From positions 7,378,001 through 7,442,000 of the forward strand of contig NZ_CP107939.1 of assembly GCF_036046055.1 (NCBI RefSeq): a stretch of DNA of 64,000 bases, read 5' to 3'. Below are positions 36,185 through 45,560 of the stretch, piece by piece. The notes under the pieces are model-generated. The model was not told the DNA's origin and searched no databases. It saw only the letters and a program-made list of their open reading frames with translations. Source of the DNA: Nocardia sp. NBC_00403 (lineage in GTDB: Bacteria > Actinomycetota > Actinomycetes > Mycobacteriales > Mycobacteriaceae). Every line of letters begins with the position of its first letter. The stretch's first letter is position 1. The position numbers and the translations under genes are program-made.

Positions 36185-37078
36185 TCACAGCGCGTCCCAG
36201 CGCCATCGCGGCGGCACTTGCCCACGGAGACAAGCAATCCGGTGCTTTGCCTGCGCCGCCGCCGCTCGGCTGGCTTCGGAACGAGCGACGGCAAATCCGA
36301 CCCACCGCAGTTCCTGGATATCACCCAACACCCGGAACCCAGTCCAGGCGGTGACGTCGTAGCCTCCATAAGCCTCGACGAACGATTGATATTCCTCGTC
36401 GGACACACGACTGAAATCCGTATAGTCCACAGCCAGTTGGATGAGGTCCCATTCGCGCCAACCGAGGGACACTTTGTCGAGGTCGAGGACAGTTGGGATC
36501 CCCGACGGCGGCACAACCACGTTGCCTTGCCAGGCATCACCGTGAATCACGGAGGGCGTAAGGATGTTCGGCAACCCGTCGTACTTGCCGCGGAGCCGCG
36601 CGTAGTGCTCGAGAAGCCATGCCCGATCATCCTCGTCGATCAATGGTGCAGTGACGATGCGTCGCTCGAGACCGGCGAAGGGATCGTAGGAGGGGATCAC
36701 GAATTCGTTCGGAGGCGGCAACGCGTGGAGCGTCCGCAGGGTCGCGCCGAGCTCGCGAGGAGAAGACGGCCGGTGATCTGGGATCAAGCGCCACCATGTG
36801 ACGGGGCGATCAGCGATGACGATCGGTTGCACGAGCGATGTTTCAGCCTCGACCGTTGGTATGCCGGAATCATTCAGCCACTGCGAGATTCGGAGTTCGC
36901 GCTCGGCGTGGTCGATGCTTCCTGGTTGTCCGATCCTGGCGACGACGTCGTCGGCCAGCCGGTAGATCGCATGCGAGCCGTCGCGAACCAATACAGCCTC
37001 GCGAAGCTCGACACCACTGACTTCCGCAGCCTTGGCCAGCACCTCATCGGTCGATGCGGTCGGCCCGGTCGAGCTCAT
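36185..37078 (-). CDS. Aminoglycoside phosphotransferase (APH)-family kinase
   Basis: A 297-residue small-molecule kinase of the APH fold. The catalytic loop VIHGDAWQGNVVV and the metal-binding Asp in VLDLDKVSLGWREWDLIQ are intact. The N-lobe has VLVRDGSHAIYRLADDVVARIG. The substrate cannot be predicted; such proteins may modify antibiotics or metabolites. The ATG at 37078 is chosen because GGAGGCCGGAG lies upstream; a GTG at 37147 would add 23 residues of low complexity. Convergent with the SDR gene. Confidence 0.82.
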   Translation of the reverse strand: MSSTGPTASTDEVLAKAAEVSGVELREAVLVRDGSHAIYRLADDVVARIGQPGSIDHAERELRISQWLNDSGIPTVEAETSLVQPIVIADRPVTWWRLIPDHRPSSPRELGATLRTLHALPPPNEFVIPSYDPFAGLERRIVTAPLIDEDDRAWLLEHYARLRGKYDGLPNILTPSVIHGDAWQGNVVVPPSGIPTVLDLDKVSLGWREWDLIQLAVDYTDFSRVSDEEYQSFVEAYGGYDVTAWTGFRVLGDIQELRWVGFAVARSEASRAAAAQAKHRIACLRGQVPPRWRWDAL

Positions 37079-37358
37079 TGCTCCGGCCTCCAGGCTGTGC
37101 TGCTGGCGATGGCGTTCCGCAGTTCGGTCATCTGTCGTCGTAGCCACGCTACCCTGCGAGAGTGCGACTAGCCCCGGAGCCGATCAAACCCACAATGTCC
37201 ACGCTGGCCGTGAATGTCTTCGACTCGCAGGAAACGACGCGGTTCTGCTTGGTGCACTCGGGGCATTTTCGTAGTCACACTTATGCCAAGATTTACACCG
37301 CCCTTCCCTCAGCGTCACCACTGGGGTTGCGGACCGCACGGCACCCCTGACAATCGAG

Positions 37359-38711
37359 TCACGCCGCCAACAGTGTCCGAGCACGCTCGTTGAAATCCCT
37401 AACCAAACGATGCGGTCCGAACGACATCATTCGATGTTGCACGTCGCGAACCGCTTCCACCGAGCGAGATGACTTCACCTTGCTGGAGAGATCGACCGTC
37501 CGCACACCAGCAGCGTAGGCGGCGTCAAGGTCACGCTTCTGAAGGTGCGTAACAGCCAACGCAGCGTGGGACAACGCGCCCCGCCGCGCCCGATTCTGCG
37601 TGCGGGCGTAGGCGATTGACCGTCGAGCGTGCGGTGCAGCGTCGTCTGGTTGTCCGAGATCCCGAAAGGCGTTGGCCCACTCGCCGCAGATGTACGCCTG
37701 ATCGATGAACTTGGCCCATTCAGGCTCACGATCGGGTTCCACCCGCGCGAACGCGTTCTCAGCGGCGTTGACCGCCTGCGCGGTCCCGACCTTGTCACCC
37801 AGTACCGCCAGGGAGCGCGCTTCAAGCGTCCACAGGTCTGCGAGGCACGCAGGTGAGTTCACTTTCGAAAGCCCTTGGCGGCCTGCTTGAGCCAGTCGGC
37901 GCCCCTCCTTGGGGTGGCCGAGCAGGGTTGCTTGATCGGCCATTCCGGCGAGCACATGGGCTCCGAGCGCTGGGTCTTTCGATTCCTCTGCGAGGCGGAG
38001 TGCCTGTATCAAGTACCGCTGGGCGGTCCCGTGCTCGCCATTGTCGAACGCCATCCACCCCAGCAAATAGGTCTGTTCGGCAGCTGCCCCACACAGTGCC
38101 AATCGCACCTCGTCGGTGTAGGTCCGGCGAAGCAGTGGGTAGACGTGCTCGTTCATATACGCAGCCAGTACCAGCCGACCCGAACCACCGCCCTGGAAGA
38201 TGTCCATCTCCTGGAACGTGGCAAACATGTTCTTGACCGCAGTGACGTCTTCGAGTCGCACCCGTTGCCCCTGGTCCGGCAACTGGTCGAGGGTGTTGAG
38301 CAGCCAATCACGGGATGGTCCGATCGCCGCGACTGCCGCAAACGGTGCCGCGATCAGGAACTTTCGCCGGTCCACGTCGGCCCTCCCAAGATCTGCGACG
38401 GCTTCTACCGTCGCCGCCAGAGATGGGCTATAGGTCAGGGCACGGTCAACAGTCGGCGCTTCGCCCAGACCGATGTCGTAGGTCGTCACGCGGAATCCGA
38501 ATTGCGCGGAGAAGAGATCTGCGAGCATCGCCGGAACCGGCTGGCGGGGCGCTTCACCGTCGTCCGTCCAGCGTCGCACGCTGGAAGCATCCGGCCTGAC
38601 ATGAGGTTCGTTCCACTCGATCGCAAGGGCGCGGACGCGTCGGGCCAATTCCTTGTTGCTCCACCCGGAGCGGGTGAGCCACTGCGAGAGCTGCGTATTC
38701 GGAGCCTTCAT
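37359..38711 (-). CDS. XRE-like regulator with C-terminal TPR-type repeats
   Basis: A 450-residue actinobacterial regulator. The N-terminus (MKAPNTQLSQWLTRSGWSNK) is a helix-turn-helix region. DRRKFLIAAPFAAVAAIG near residue 120 looks like a Tat motif but is internal, as is common in this family. The remainder is alpha-helical TPR-like sequence (for example GTAQRYLIQALRLAEESKDP). Family members are linked to neighbouring tiny genes, often as signalling or conservon-like units. Here it is divergent from three tiny overlapping genes at 38899-39628. The ATG at 38711 is the family-like start; the longer frame begins in non-coding DNA. Confidence 0.8.
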   Translation of the reverse strand: MKAPNTQLSQWLTRSGWSNKELARRVRALAIEWNEPHVRPDASSVRRWTDDGEAPRQPVPAMLADLFSAQFGFRVTTYDIGLGEAPTVDRALTYSPSLAATVEAVADLGRADVDRRKFLIAAPFAAVAAIGPSRDWLLNTLDQLPDQGQRVRLEDVTAVKNMFATFQEMDIFQGGGSGRLVLAAYMNEHVYPLLRRTYTDEVRLALCGAAAEQTYLLGWMAFDNGEHGTAQRYLIQALRLAEESKDPALGAHVLAGMADQATLLGHPKEGRRLAQAGRQGLSKVNSPACLADLWTLEARSLAVLGDKVGTAQAVNAAENAFARVEPDREPEWAKFIDQAYICGEWANAFRDLGQPDDAAPHARRSIAYARTQNRARRGALSHAALAVTHLQKRDLDAAYAAGVRTVDLSSKVKSSRSVEAVRDVQHRMMSFGPHRLVRDFNERARTLLAA

Positions 38712-38898
38712 CACATCACCCGCTCGGTCAGCGATGGTGGGCGTTCCACCACCCTTCAACACCTCCGACGACCTTACTACCAGCACCGACACCGTGTGTG
38801 CTGGATATGCGCCCGGAGCAAACCTCTTTTCCCTCCGCAGGAGATGGTTTCAGGCACCGGGCGCACCAACTAACCGTCGAGGTCCTGGAGGTCGGCAG

Positions 38899-39096
38899 AT
38901 GCCGAGCCGAGAGCTTCCCAAGCGTGACCCGTTCGTCGGGCCGCAAGCCATATATCGCGCCGCACCCCCCGATGTGGTCGAGCGATTCGCGAACGCGGTC
39001 CGCGAGTGGGCAGACCAGCCCGTGCCCACAGAATCGTCTCGGCGCCGGGGTGTCGAGTCCCCCGGCGCCGGGCGCACCAATGGTGTTGTCGCGTGA
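38899..39096 (+). CDS. Small protein, first of three overlapping genes
   Basis: A 65-residue acidic/basic soluble protein starting MPSRELPKRDPFVGPQAIYR and containing VVERFANAVREWADQP, a probable helix. No family is recognised. GGAGGTCGGCAG lies before the ATG (good ribosome site). Its TGA overlaps the next gene's ATG in a TGATG junction. It faces the TPR regulator across a 187-bp spacer. Confidence 0.6.
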   Translation: MPSRELPKRDPFVGPQAIYRAAPPDVVERFANAVREWADQPVPTESSRRRGVESPGAGRTNGVVA

Positions 39097-39407
39097 TGCG
39101 CCGAGATGCGTTGCGGACCACACAAATTCAGGATGGCCGCAAGATCGCGGTGTGGCACTTGGTCGGGCGTGTTGCCCGCATCTTGCGCGTGCAGTTCCCG
39201 CACGAGTCGTTCACCGCCTGTCGCCTGCCTTCGCGCACACTGCTTCCGGACGCGCAACCCGGAACGATCATGTTCGACGCGTACCCCGATCTGGCCGACG
39301 CTCGGCTGTTGCTGCCTATGCACGGCGACCTTTGGGATGCGCTTCGCGATGACTATTGGGCCGCCCTACTGTGCGCGACGCACTCCCCAAACCCATTGGG
39401 GGCGTGA
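39096..39407 (+). CDS. Small protein, second of three overlapping genes
   Basis: A 103-residue protein starting at the ATG inside TGATG. It contains VWHLVGRVARILRVQFPHES and ADARLLLPMHGDLWDALRDDY. There are two cysteines but no metal motif or signal peptide. I do not recognise the family. Its stop overlaps the GTG of the next frame by four bases. Confidence 0.6.
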   Translation: MRRDALRTTQIQDGRKIAVWHLVGRVARILRVQFPHESFTACRLPSRTLLPDAQPGTIMFDAYPDLADARLLLPMHGDLWDALRDDYWAALLCATHSPNPLGA

Positions 39408-39412
39408 CTCAG

Positions 39413-39628
39413 ATGTCAGAGATCCAGTCTGAGCCAAGCGAAGTCGCCTCATCCGTGAAGACGCTGCTCGCTACCTTCCATGAAGACGCCTGGTTCAAGC
39501 TCGAATTGGCTCCCGTGGATAGCGGCCCGTTGTGTCAGCGCGCGGACGGCTCGCTGTGTGAGGTCGGCGAAGACGGCTGGCTGACGGACTACGAAGACCT
39601 AGATAATTGCGATGCCATCAACAGTTAA
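39413..39628 (+). CDS. Small acidic protein, third of three overlapping genes
   Basis: A 71-residue acidic protein starting MSEIQSEPSEVASSVKTLLA and ending DYEDLDNCDAINS, with three cysteines. If the GTG at 39404 is used (4-bp GTGA overlap) it gains three residues. No family is recognised. No peptide-modifying enzyme lies nearby, so I do not treat it as a RiPP precursor. Confidence 0.55.
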   Translation: MSEIQSEPSEVASSVKTLLATFHEDAWFKLELAPVDSGPLCQRADGSLCEVGEDGWLTDYEDLDNCDAINS

Positions 39629-39703
39629 GGCGGTGCGGGCGGCTTACCAGGAGGCATGAGCAGCGACTGAAGCCAGTTCGGCGGGTTCGAGGTACAACGG
39701 GTG

Positions 39704-40882
39704 CTATTTGCCGAGAATCGCCTTAGCCAATAAATCGATACTCTTCAGCAGATCGTTTGGGGGGAGGGATAGGTCGAGAGCGTGGCAGTGGATGGTGACA
39801 TTGCACGTCTTGATCGCGTGGACAGTTGCCGGCTCGTTGCCCCTTGCGTAGATCAGGTGTCCTTCCTCGAGACCTAGAACGGCGCAGTAGGCAAGCATTT
39901 GGTAGAGGTCGGCTTCGGGGAAGCCCTTTGGTTTCTCCGCCTTGTACTTCGCGTCGACGACAGCGACCGGGAGACCGTCGCCGTCGCACCAGACCAGATC
40001 TGGGATGAACTTGATCCTTGCCGCCCTGTCCATGTAGTGGTCGGCCTGAGTCTTGGCGTAACCCCCGTACTGCTGCATCGCCATACTCAGTGCGCCGGTG
40101 ACGAAGTCCTCGTAGATCTTCCACATATCGAACAAGAAGCCCGAGACTGCAAGAGGACCGTTGCGTTGACCGAACGAACCACTGTCGAGAATCACTTCAG
40201 ACAACCGCAGCACATCGTGGTAACGGACGTTGAGTCGGTTCAACCCGAACTCCGGTCGACCTGCGCGCATGGGAACGTTCGTTATCTCGTCCAGCATCGT
40301 GCGAATACGATTGAGCTGTTGCCTAGCAGCGGCTCCGATGTCCGGCAGGGCGAGCAGACGCAACGTGGCCAACAGGATGACTCTGTTCTCCGCTACATCC
40401 GCCGTGAAATCGTCGTACTGTACGGCGATGGGGACCGGCAGGCCATAGTTTCTGGTGATCTGCTCTTGGAACCGAACTCGACCGCGTACGACCGACAGCG
40501 AGTCGGTGGTGGAGCGATACCCCCGCAACAGCCCGCGACTGAATGCGTCGGATACCAAGCGCACGAACGACTCCGAGACTGCGGGGAAAAGGCCCTCGGC
40601 CTTCTCGAGTCGAACGAACTCGTCACGCCAGATCGAGGGGCTCGAGCTGTATCCGATGAAGAACAAGAGTCGGTTGAGTTCGGCAATCTTCGGTCGAATG
40701 TTGATCTGCACAGCACCCAGTCGGATGGAGCCGACCTTTTGACCAGGTTTGATGCTGTACTTGCCGGGCGAGATCTGCGTTACCCCAGCGATTTTGAGCC
40801 CGCGAAGAGCCTCGTACTGCTGCTCGGAAAGCTCGACCTCTTGCGGTCGACCATGCTCGACAAGATCGACGGGCGGTGGCAT
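39704..40882 (-). CDS. mcrC: McrC-type restriction endonuclease subunit
   Basis: A 392-residue McrC-family protein, the nuclease partner of the McrB GTPase. The C-terminal PD-(D/E)xK core is IKFIPDLVWCDG followed by VAVVDAKYKAEKPKG, with the catalytic Asp and D-x-K in place. The N-terminal half (GKYSIKPGQKVGSIRLGAVQ, INIRPKIAELNRLLFFIGYS) is the McrB-binding region. It starts 2 bp after the mcrB stop. It should cleave modified foreign DNA; specificity depends on McrB. Confidence 0.9.
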   Translation of the reverse strand: MPPPVDLVEHGRPQEVELSEQQYEALRGLKIAGVTQISPGKYSIKPGQKVGSIRLGAVQINIRPKIAELNRLLFFIGYSSSPSIWRDEFVRLEKAEGLFPAVSESFVRLVSDAFSRGLLRGYRSTTDSLSVVRGRVRFQEQITRNYGLPVPIAVQYDDFTADVAENRVILLATLRLLALPDIGAAARQQLNRIRTMLDEITNVPMRAGRPEFGLNRLNVRYHDVLRLSEVILDSGSFGQRNGPLAVSGFLFDMWKIYEDFVTGALSMAMQQYGGYAKTQADHYMDRAARIKFIPDLVWCDGDGLPVAVVDAKYKAEKPKGFPEADLYQMLAYCAVLGLEEGHLIYARGNEPATVHAIKTCNVTIHCHALDLSLPPNDLLKSIDLLAKAILGK

Positions 40883-40884
40883 TT

Positions 40885-42072
40885 CTACGTACCCGCTTCA
40901 GAGTCTCGAGAGCTCACCCGTCTTTCGATCCCGACAAGGTCGTATCGCTCGTGCACATCGACACCGGGGTCGTTGAAGTGATACTCCTCCATGAGCGGCA
41001 GCACCGTAGTGCGCCAAACAACGTCCATACCGACCTTGGAAGTGGCGGTGGGCCGCATGAAGTACGACGGGCCGATCTTGAAGTCTTCGTCAACGATAGA
41101 TTCGTTCAGCTCGTCCACAATATCGGCGATCACTTCTGTCTCGCCCTTGTCCTTCAGCCACTTTCGCAAGACACTTCGTGTCGGCTCTTTGGCGGGGTGC
41201 AGGTGGACGAACGCGAAACGACGGCGCATCGCCGAGTCGACCAGTGCGACAGATCGATCGGCTCGGTTCATTGTTCCGATGATGAGCACGTTCTTCGGCA
41301 GGCTGAACATCTCGACCTTGTCCGAATAGAGCAAGTTGATGCTCTCGTCACGGTACTCCAACAGGTAATAGAGCTCACCGAAGATCTTCGATAGATTGCC
41401 GCGATTGACCTCATCGATGATGAGTGCGTATAGGTTTCCTGGGTCCTTGCGTGCATCCGCGGCCAACTGACGCAACGGGCCCCGGTGGATGTCATAGGCA
41501 ATTTGGCCGTTCTCTGTCTCGACCGGACGGAATCCTTCGAAGAAGTCTTCGTACGAGTACGACGGGTGGAACTGAACCATCTTGACGTGCTCGGCACCAC
41601 ACAGGTGCTTGGCGAGAGCCTTTGCGAGATAGGTCTTCCCGGTTCCCGGAGGACCGTAGAAGATCAGTTGCGGCCGATCCCGGAGCAAGGCGATGCTCTC
41701 CTGCAGCCACTCCTTGGGCATGTACAACTCAGCTGCGAGTTCATCGGTAGCATCAGCAAACTCGAGCTCGATATCGGCGTTCGCATCAGGCTCAGGCTCA
41801 GGCTCGACGAACCCCGCGTGCCTCGGCCGCCAGGCAAACCCGAACGCTGTGCTCAAAATCGAGATCAGCTCAGCCGCGTTCTGGCGGTTGAGCTGGATCG
41901 ATTGGCTGCTCTTGGGCTGGGATTCGCGCTGTTCGGACCCGAACGTCGATAGGTGGACCAGGGTGGCACCGTCAGGATCCTCGATCACCTTGTATTGACA
42001 GCTGACAGCGTCTTCGACCTTGTGTGCCCGGACGTTCTGGGTACTCGGAACAATTTCACGAATACGGGCCAT
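40885..42072 (-). CDS. mcrB: McrB-type AAA+ GTPase with atypical N-terminal domain
   Basis: A 395-residue motor subunit. Walker A is FYGPPGTGKTYLAKALAK at about residue 138, Walker B LYALIIDEVNRGNLSKIFGE, and the McrB consensus IIGTMNRADRSVALVDSAMRRR is complete. The ~125-residue N-terminus (for example VHLSTFGSEQRESQPKSSQS) is short and does not look like the canonical DUF3578, EVE or ADAM DNA-recognition domains. It probably supplies the DNA-sensing role, which cannot be assigned. Paired with mcrC as a two-gene operon. Confidence 0.88.
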   Translation of the reverse strand: MARIREIVPSTQNVRAHKVEDAVSCQYKVIEDPDGATLVHLSTFGSEQRESQPKSSQSIQLNRQNAAELISILSTAFGFAWRPRHAGFVEPEPEPDANADIELEFADATDELAAELYMPKEWLQESIALLRDRPQLIFYGPPGTGKTYLAKALAKHLCGAEHVKMVQFHPSYSYEDFFEGFRPVETENGQIAYDIHRGPLRQLAADARKDPGNLYALIIDEVNRGNLSKIFGELYYLLEYRDESINLLYSDKVEMFSLPKNVLIIGTMNRADRSVALVDSAMRRRFAFVHLHPAKEPTRSVLRKWLKDKGETEVIADIVDELNESIVDEDFKIGPSYFMRPTATSKVGMDVVWRTTVLPLMEEYHFNDPGVDVHERYDLVGIERRVSSRDSEAGT

Positions 42073-42269
42073 CTGTGAGAACTCCCCTAACTACCCTGCC
42101 AGCCTCGATTATTGCGGTGATCGGAGCGCAACGTCCGTGCACCTGCTGCTGCCGGCCACGCTTTGCCTGCTCCCATAGTTGGCCAGCACCTGGATCAGAA
42201 TAGCGCTCAACTCACATCAGTCTCGGGAGGCGCGGCACGAGACTCTCGAGACCAACAGACCGATATGAC

Positions 42270-43691
42270 TCACGCAGGCAAGAGGCGGGCAACTACCTCG
42301 GCGAGCTGTTTGACATTGCGGCACTCGTGCATCGTGATGTGCTCGGCATACACCTGAGCGGCTGAGTCGCCGGTGGACCAGGAGCGGGCGGGCTCGGGGT
42401 TGAGCCAGTAGGCGTGCTTAGCCCGTGCCGTCATCGCTTGTAGAGCAGCAAGATTCGGGTCGGTGCGGTTGGTGCGGGCGTCGCCGAGGATCAGCAGAGA
42501 AGTGCGCGGACCGAGGGCGTCGAGGTAGTTGTCCACGAAACCCTGGAGGGATTCGCCGTAGTTGCTGCTGCCGAAGCGGGTGACGTTGGCGGTGCGGACA
42601 ATTCGGGCGGCGGTGCCGGGGGTGGGGGGTTCGCCGGGGGTGAAGAAGGGGGTGATTTCGTCGCAGGTGTCTATGAAGCCGAAGCTGCGGACCTTGCTGA
42701 ATTGGTCTTGGAGGGCTTGGACCAGTTGGAGGGTGAATTCGGCGAAGCCGGTGACCGAGCCGGAGAGGTCGGCCAGGACTACGAGGTCGGGGCGGCCGTG
42801 TTTGCGGGCGCGCAGGACCGGGTCGATGGGGACGCCGCCGGTGGCCATGGAGCGGCGGAGGGTGCGGCGCATGTCGATGTGGCCGCGGACGGATTTGCGG
42901 CGGCGGGCCGCTAGGCGGGTGGCGAGTTTGCGGGCCAAAGGGGTTACGAGGCGGCGCATTTCGGCTAGGTCTTGTTCGCGGGCGCCGAGGAAGTCGACTT
43001 GGTCGGTGCTGGATTGGATGCCGCGGCGGGCGATGTATTCGGTGCCACGGAGTTGGGCGGAGCGGAGGCGGGCCTCGGTTTGGACTGCGGTGCGGAATTG
43101 GGTGAGGCGGCGGTTGGCTTCGATGGTGCGCACGGTGGTGTCGAATTCGCCGGTGGATCCGCCCATGCCTGCGACGATGCGGTCGATCAGGTCTTCTGGG
43201 CGTAGGGCTTTCATGGTCAGGTAGGAGGACCAGCCTGCGCCGGAGGCGGTGGTGACGGGGCCCGAGCTCTGGCCTGTTCCGGCTCCCCCGTAGCCGCCGA
43301 GTTCGGTCAGTGCTTGTTGAGCGAGTTCGGTGGTGGCCGCTCGATCGTCTTGTGCCAGTGCGGAAACCAGTCGATCGCGCAGCGCGTCTGTGGACTCCGG
43401 ATCGGCGGGACGTACCGACTCCAGGGGGTCGGTGGTGAGGAAGTACAGGTCGAAGAGCTGATCGAAGACAGCGCGTTGGCCGTTGCGGCGCAACAGGGTT
43501 GCCGCCAACCCCGAGCGCAGTCGGTTCCGATCGGACAGGCCGAGAACGAGGATCGCCTCAGCGGCGTCGATGGTTTCGCTGGGACCCGCGTGGATGCCGT
43601 GGTCGCGGAGCAGGCCGACGAATTCGACGAGGCGATCGGTCATGGACTCGGCCGGCCGGTCGGGTCGCCCACGCGGCGCAGGTGCCGTCAT
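42270..43691 (-). CDS. CoxE-like VWA-domain protein
   Basis: A 473-residue protein with a C-terminal von Willebrand A domain. The MIDAS motif is VVLADLSGSVTGFAE (D-x-S-x-S), with later LLILGDARTNRTDP. The N-terminal part resembles CoxE-type proteins that pair with MoxR ATPases. Cytosolic; no signal peptide. The ATG at 43691 has TAGGAA upstream; a Met 16 codons in is an alternative. It follows the MoxR gene by 103 bp on the same strand. The pair may act as a chaperone for insertion of metals or assembly of an enzyme not seen nearby. Confidence 0.85.
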   Translation of the reverse strand: MTAPAPRGRPDRPAESMTDRLVEFVGLLRDHGIHAGPSETIDAAEAILVLGLSDRNRLRSGLAATLLRRNGQRAVFDQLFDLYFLTTDPLESVRPADPESTDALRDRLVSALAQDDRAATTELAQQALTELGGYGGAGTGQSSGPVTTASGAGWSSYLTMKALRPEDLIDRIVAGMGGSTGEFDTTVRTIEANRRLTQFRTAVQTEARLRSAQLRGTEYIARRGIQSSTDQVDFLGAREQDLAEMRRLVTPLARKLATRLAARRRKSVRGHIDMRRTLRRSMATGGVPIDPVLRARKHGRPDLVVLADLSGSVTGFAEFTLQLVQALQDQFSKVRSFGFIDTCDEITPFFTPGEPPTPGTAARIVRTANVTRFGSSNYGESLQGFVDNYLDALGPRTSLLILGDARTNRTDPNLAALQAMTARAKHAYWLNPEPARSWSTGDSAAQVYAEHITMHECRNVKQLAEVVARLLPA

Positions 43692-43794
43692 AGCGCGCTT
43701 CCTACCGAATCGTCGTTCGGCGCCACCGCAGCGGAACACATCGGGGCAGCAGAGCCGGCCGGCGCGAACCCCCCTGCCGAAACGCGACGCCCCG

Positions 43795-44691
43795 TCACTT
43801 CACCGCATCCTTCCCGTTCGCCCCATCCGTGCCGAGCAGGCCGAGCCGTTCGATCGCGATGCGGTGGTCGGATTGGTACTTGAGCAGGACGCCGAGAGTG
43901 GAGCGGACGATGGCGCTGGTGACATTGCGGGCACCGAGAGCGGCGAGAGTTCTTGCCCAGTCGAGGGTTTCGGCGATCGAGGGCGCTTTGCGCAAGGGCA
44001 GTTCGCGGAGGGCGCCGACGACGCCGACCAAGGGTTCAGCCAAAGCCTGGTCCAGTTCGGGAACCTTCATCCGGACGATCGCGCGCTCCAATTCGGCTGT
44101 CGGATAGTCGATGTGGAGATACAGGCAGCGCCGCTTCAGCGCCTCGGACAGGTCGCGGTTGGCGTTGGAGGTGACGATGGCGAAGGGTGTGCGGACGGCG
44201 GTGATGGTGCCGAGTTCGGGGATGCTCACCTGGTAGTCGCCGAGCACCTCCAGGAGCATCCCTTCGAGTTCGACGTCGGCCTTGTCCAGTTCATCGATGA
44301 GCAGGACCGTCGGGTTCGGGCTGCGGATCGCGGCGAGCAGGGGGCGGGCGAGCAGGAATTCTTCGGTGAAGACGTGGTCGCGGGTGCTGTCCCAGCTTTC
44401 GTTGGCGGTCGCGGTGATGCGCAGCAGTTGTTTGGCGTGGTTCCACTCGTAGAGGGCGCGGGCCTCGTCGATGCCCTCGTAGCATTGCAGGCGCATGAGA
44501 TCGGCGGTTGTCGCGGTCGCGACGGCCTTGGCCAGTTCGGTCTTACCGACGCCTGCGGGGCCCTCGATCAACAGCGGTTTACCGAGATGGCCCGCGAGGA
44601 AAACCGCGGTGGCGATGTCGAGGGACGGCAGGTATCCGGCGTCGGTGAGTCGCCGCGTCACCTCGTCCACCGAACCAAAGAACTTACTCAT
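43795..44691 (-). CDS. MoxR-family AAA+ ATPase
   Basis: A 298-residue AAA+ chaperone. Walker A is LIEGPAGVGKTELAKAVA near residue 42, Walker B VLLIDELDKADVELEGMLLE, and sensor region FAIVTSNANRDLSEALKRR. It forms the usual MoxR/VWA gene pair with the downstream CoxE-like gene. Client proteins are not apparent in this window. Confidence 0.9.
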   Translation of the reverse strand: MSKFFGSVDEVTRRLTDAGYLPSLDIATAVFLAGHLGKPLLIEGPAGVGKTELAKAVATATTADLMRLQCYEGIDEARALYEWNHAKQLLRITATANESWDSTRDHVFTEEFLLARPLLAAIRSPNPTVLLIDELDKADVELEGMLLEVLGDYQVSIPELGTITAVRTPFAIVTSNANRDLSEALKRRCLYLHIDYPTAELERAIVRMKVPELDQALAEPLVGVVGALRELPLRKAPSIAETLDWARTLAALGARNVTSAIVRSTLGVLLKYQSDHRIAIERLGLLGTDGANGKDAVK

Positions 44692-45043
44692 CGGTAACAG
44701 TCTAGAAGGTCTGTACGCAGCGGGTTTCGCCGTCCCGCCCTACTGGGCCGCATCGCATCGCGGCCGCGCTGGAGCAGACCCTGAGTCCTGATACCCCCGA
44801 GTTAGGGGACTCGTCATACCAAAGGATGAAACTTCCCTGTAATGGTGTTAGCCCCATTGTCTTTCGGCCGAAGTCCGGCAGAGTGTAGAACGTCCGGTCG
44901 ACGCCTGCGGGTCTCAGAGACACTCATGACGGCGACGATCGCGACCTCGATCCCGACCTGCCCGATGGGCTTTCGCCCCACAAGAGCAGACCCTCACCGA
45001 GGGATGGTGGACGCGCGGTTCACCGAAAAGAGAGAAAGGATCC
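44692..45043. other. Divergent spacer between moxR and the first secreted-protein gene
   Basis: 352 bp with no gene I can support. It should hold the promoters for both flanking genes. The right end has an AGAGAGAAAGGA ribosome site for the gene at 45044. Confidence 0.5.
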
Positions 45044-45400
45044 ATGGTGTTCTCGACAACAAAGTCGACTACTCCACGACGGAGATTGGCACGTGTCGCT
45101 ATCGCCGGCGCGTTTGTCGCAGTTCCATTGACCGCCTTGGCGGTTCCGGCCTCGGCGGAAGTCACAGCCGATGGTCCTGCGATTACCGAAGTCCGGCACC
45201 ACCGGCACGACCCGTGGGACAACGACTGGGATTGCGACCGCCGCGGCCCGTGGGACGACTGGAATCACAGCGACGGCCGTTGGGACGACTGCGATCGTGG
45301 CGGTTGGGATGACCGCGGACGTCACGACCGCGGACGTCACGACGACCGTGGGGGGTTCCCCCGTCACCTCTTCCCACGCGGAATGTTCGGCAGCAGCTAG
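45044..45400 (+). CDS. Secreted low-complexity protein rich in Asp, Arg, His, Trp
   Basis: A 118-residue protein with a Sec signal peptide: basic RRRLARVAIAGAFVAVPLTA followed by an AxA site (PASA) at about 36-39. The mature part is built from DDW, DRG and RHD units, with many His and Asp that could bind metal, but no known domain. AGAGAAAGGATCC precedes the ATG. Its first ten residues (MVFSTTKSTT) match those of the next gene, so the two are tandem paralogues that diverged after the signal peptide. Confidence 0.7.
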   Translation: MVFSTTKSTTPRRRLARVAIAGAFVAVPLTALAVPASAEVTADGPAITEVRHHRHDPWDNDWDCDRRGPWDDWNHSDGRWDDCDRGGWDDRGRHDRGRHDDRGGFPRHLFPRGMFGSS

Positions 45401-45560
45401 TTGCTGGATCGGGCGGGACTGAGCGGCACGTCACCGGAAAGCCGCTGTCGGGGGTTCCGCCCGCATGGACTTCGATTTCAGCCCGCTGGATGCGCGACGC
45501 CGATCATCGTGTGCCACAACGGCGGTGAGCGCGTTGCCCCAGCAGAATCAGAAAGAATTC

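Noticed and set aside
39413..39628. RiPP precursor peptide, because of a small acidic protein with cysteines near its end
   Set aside because: No modification enzyme, protease or exporter lies nearby, and only one cysteine is in the C-terminal part.
17215..44700. Integrated mobile island between serA and ilvC
   Set aside because: No integrase, transposase, flanking direct repeat or tRNA end was seen. The segment looks like ordinary accessory gene content.
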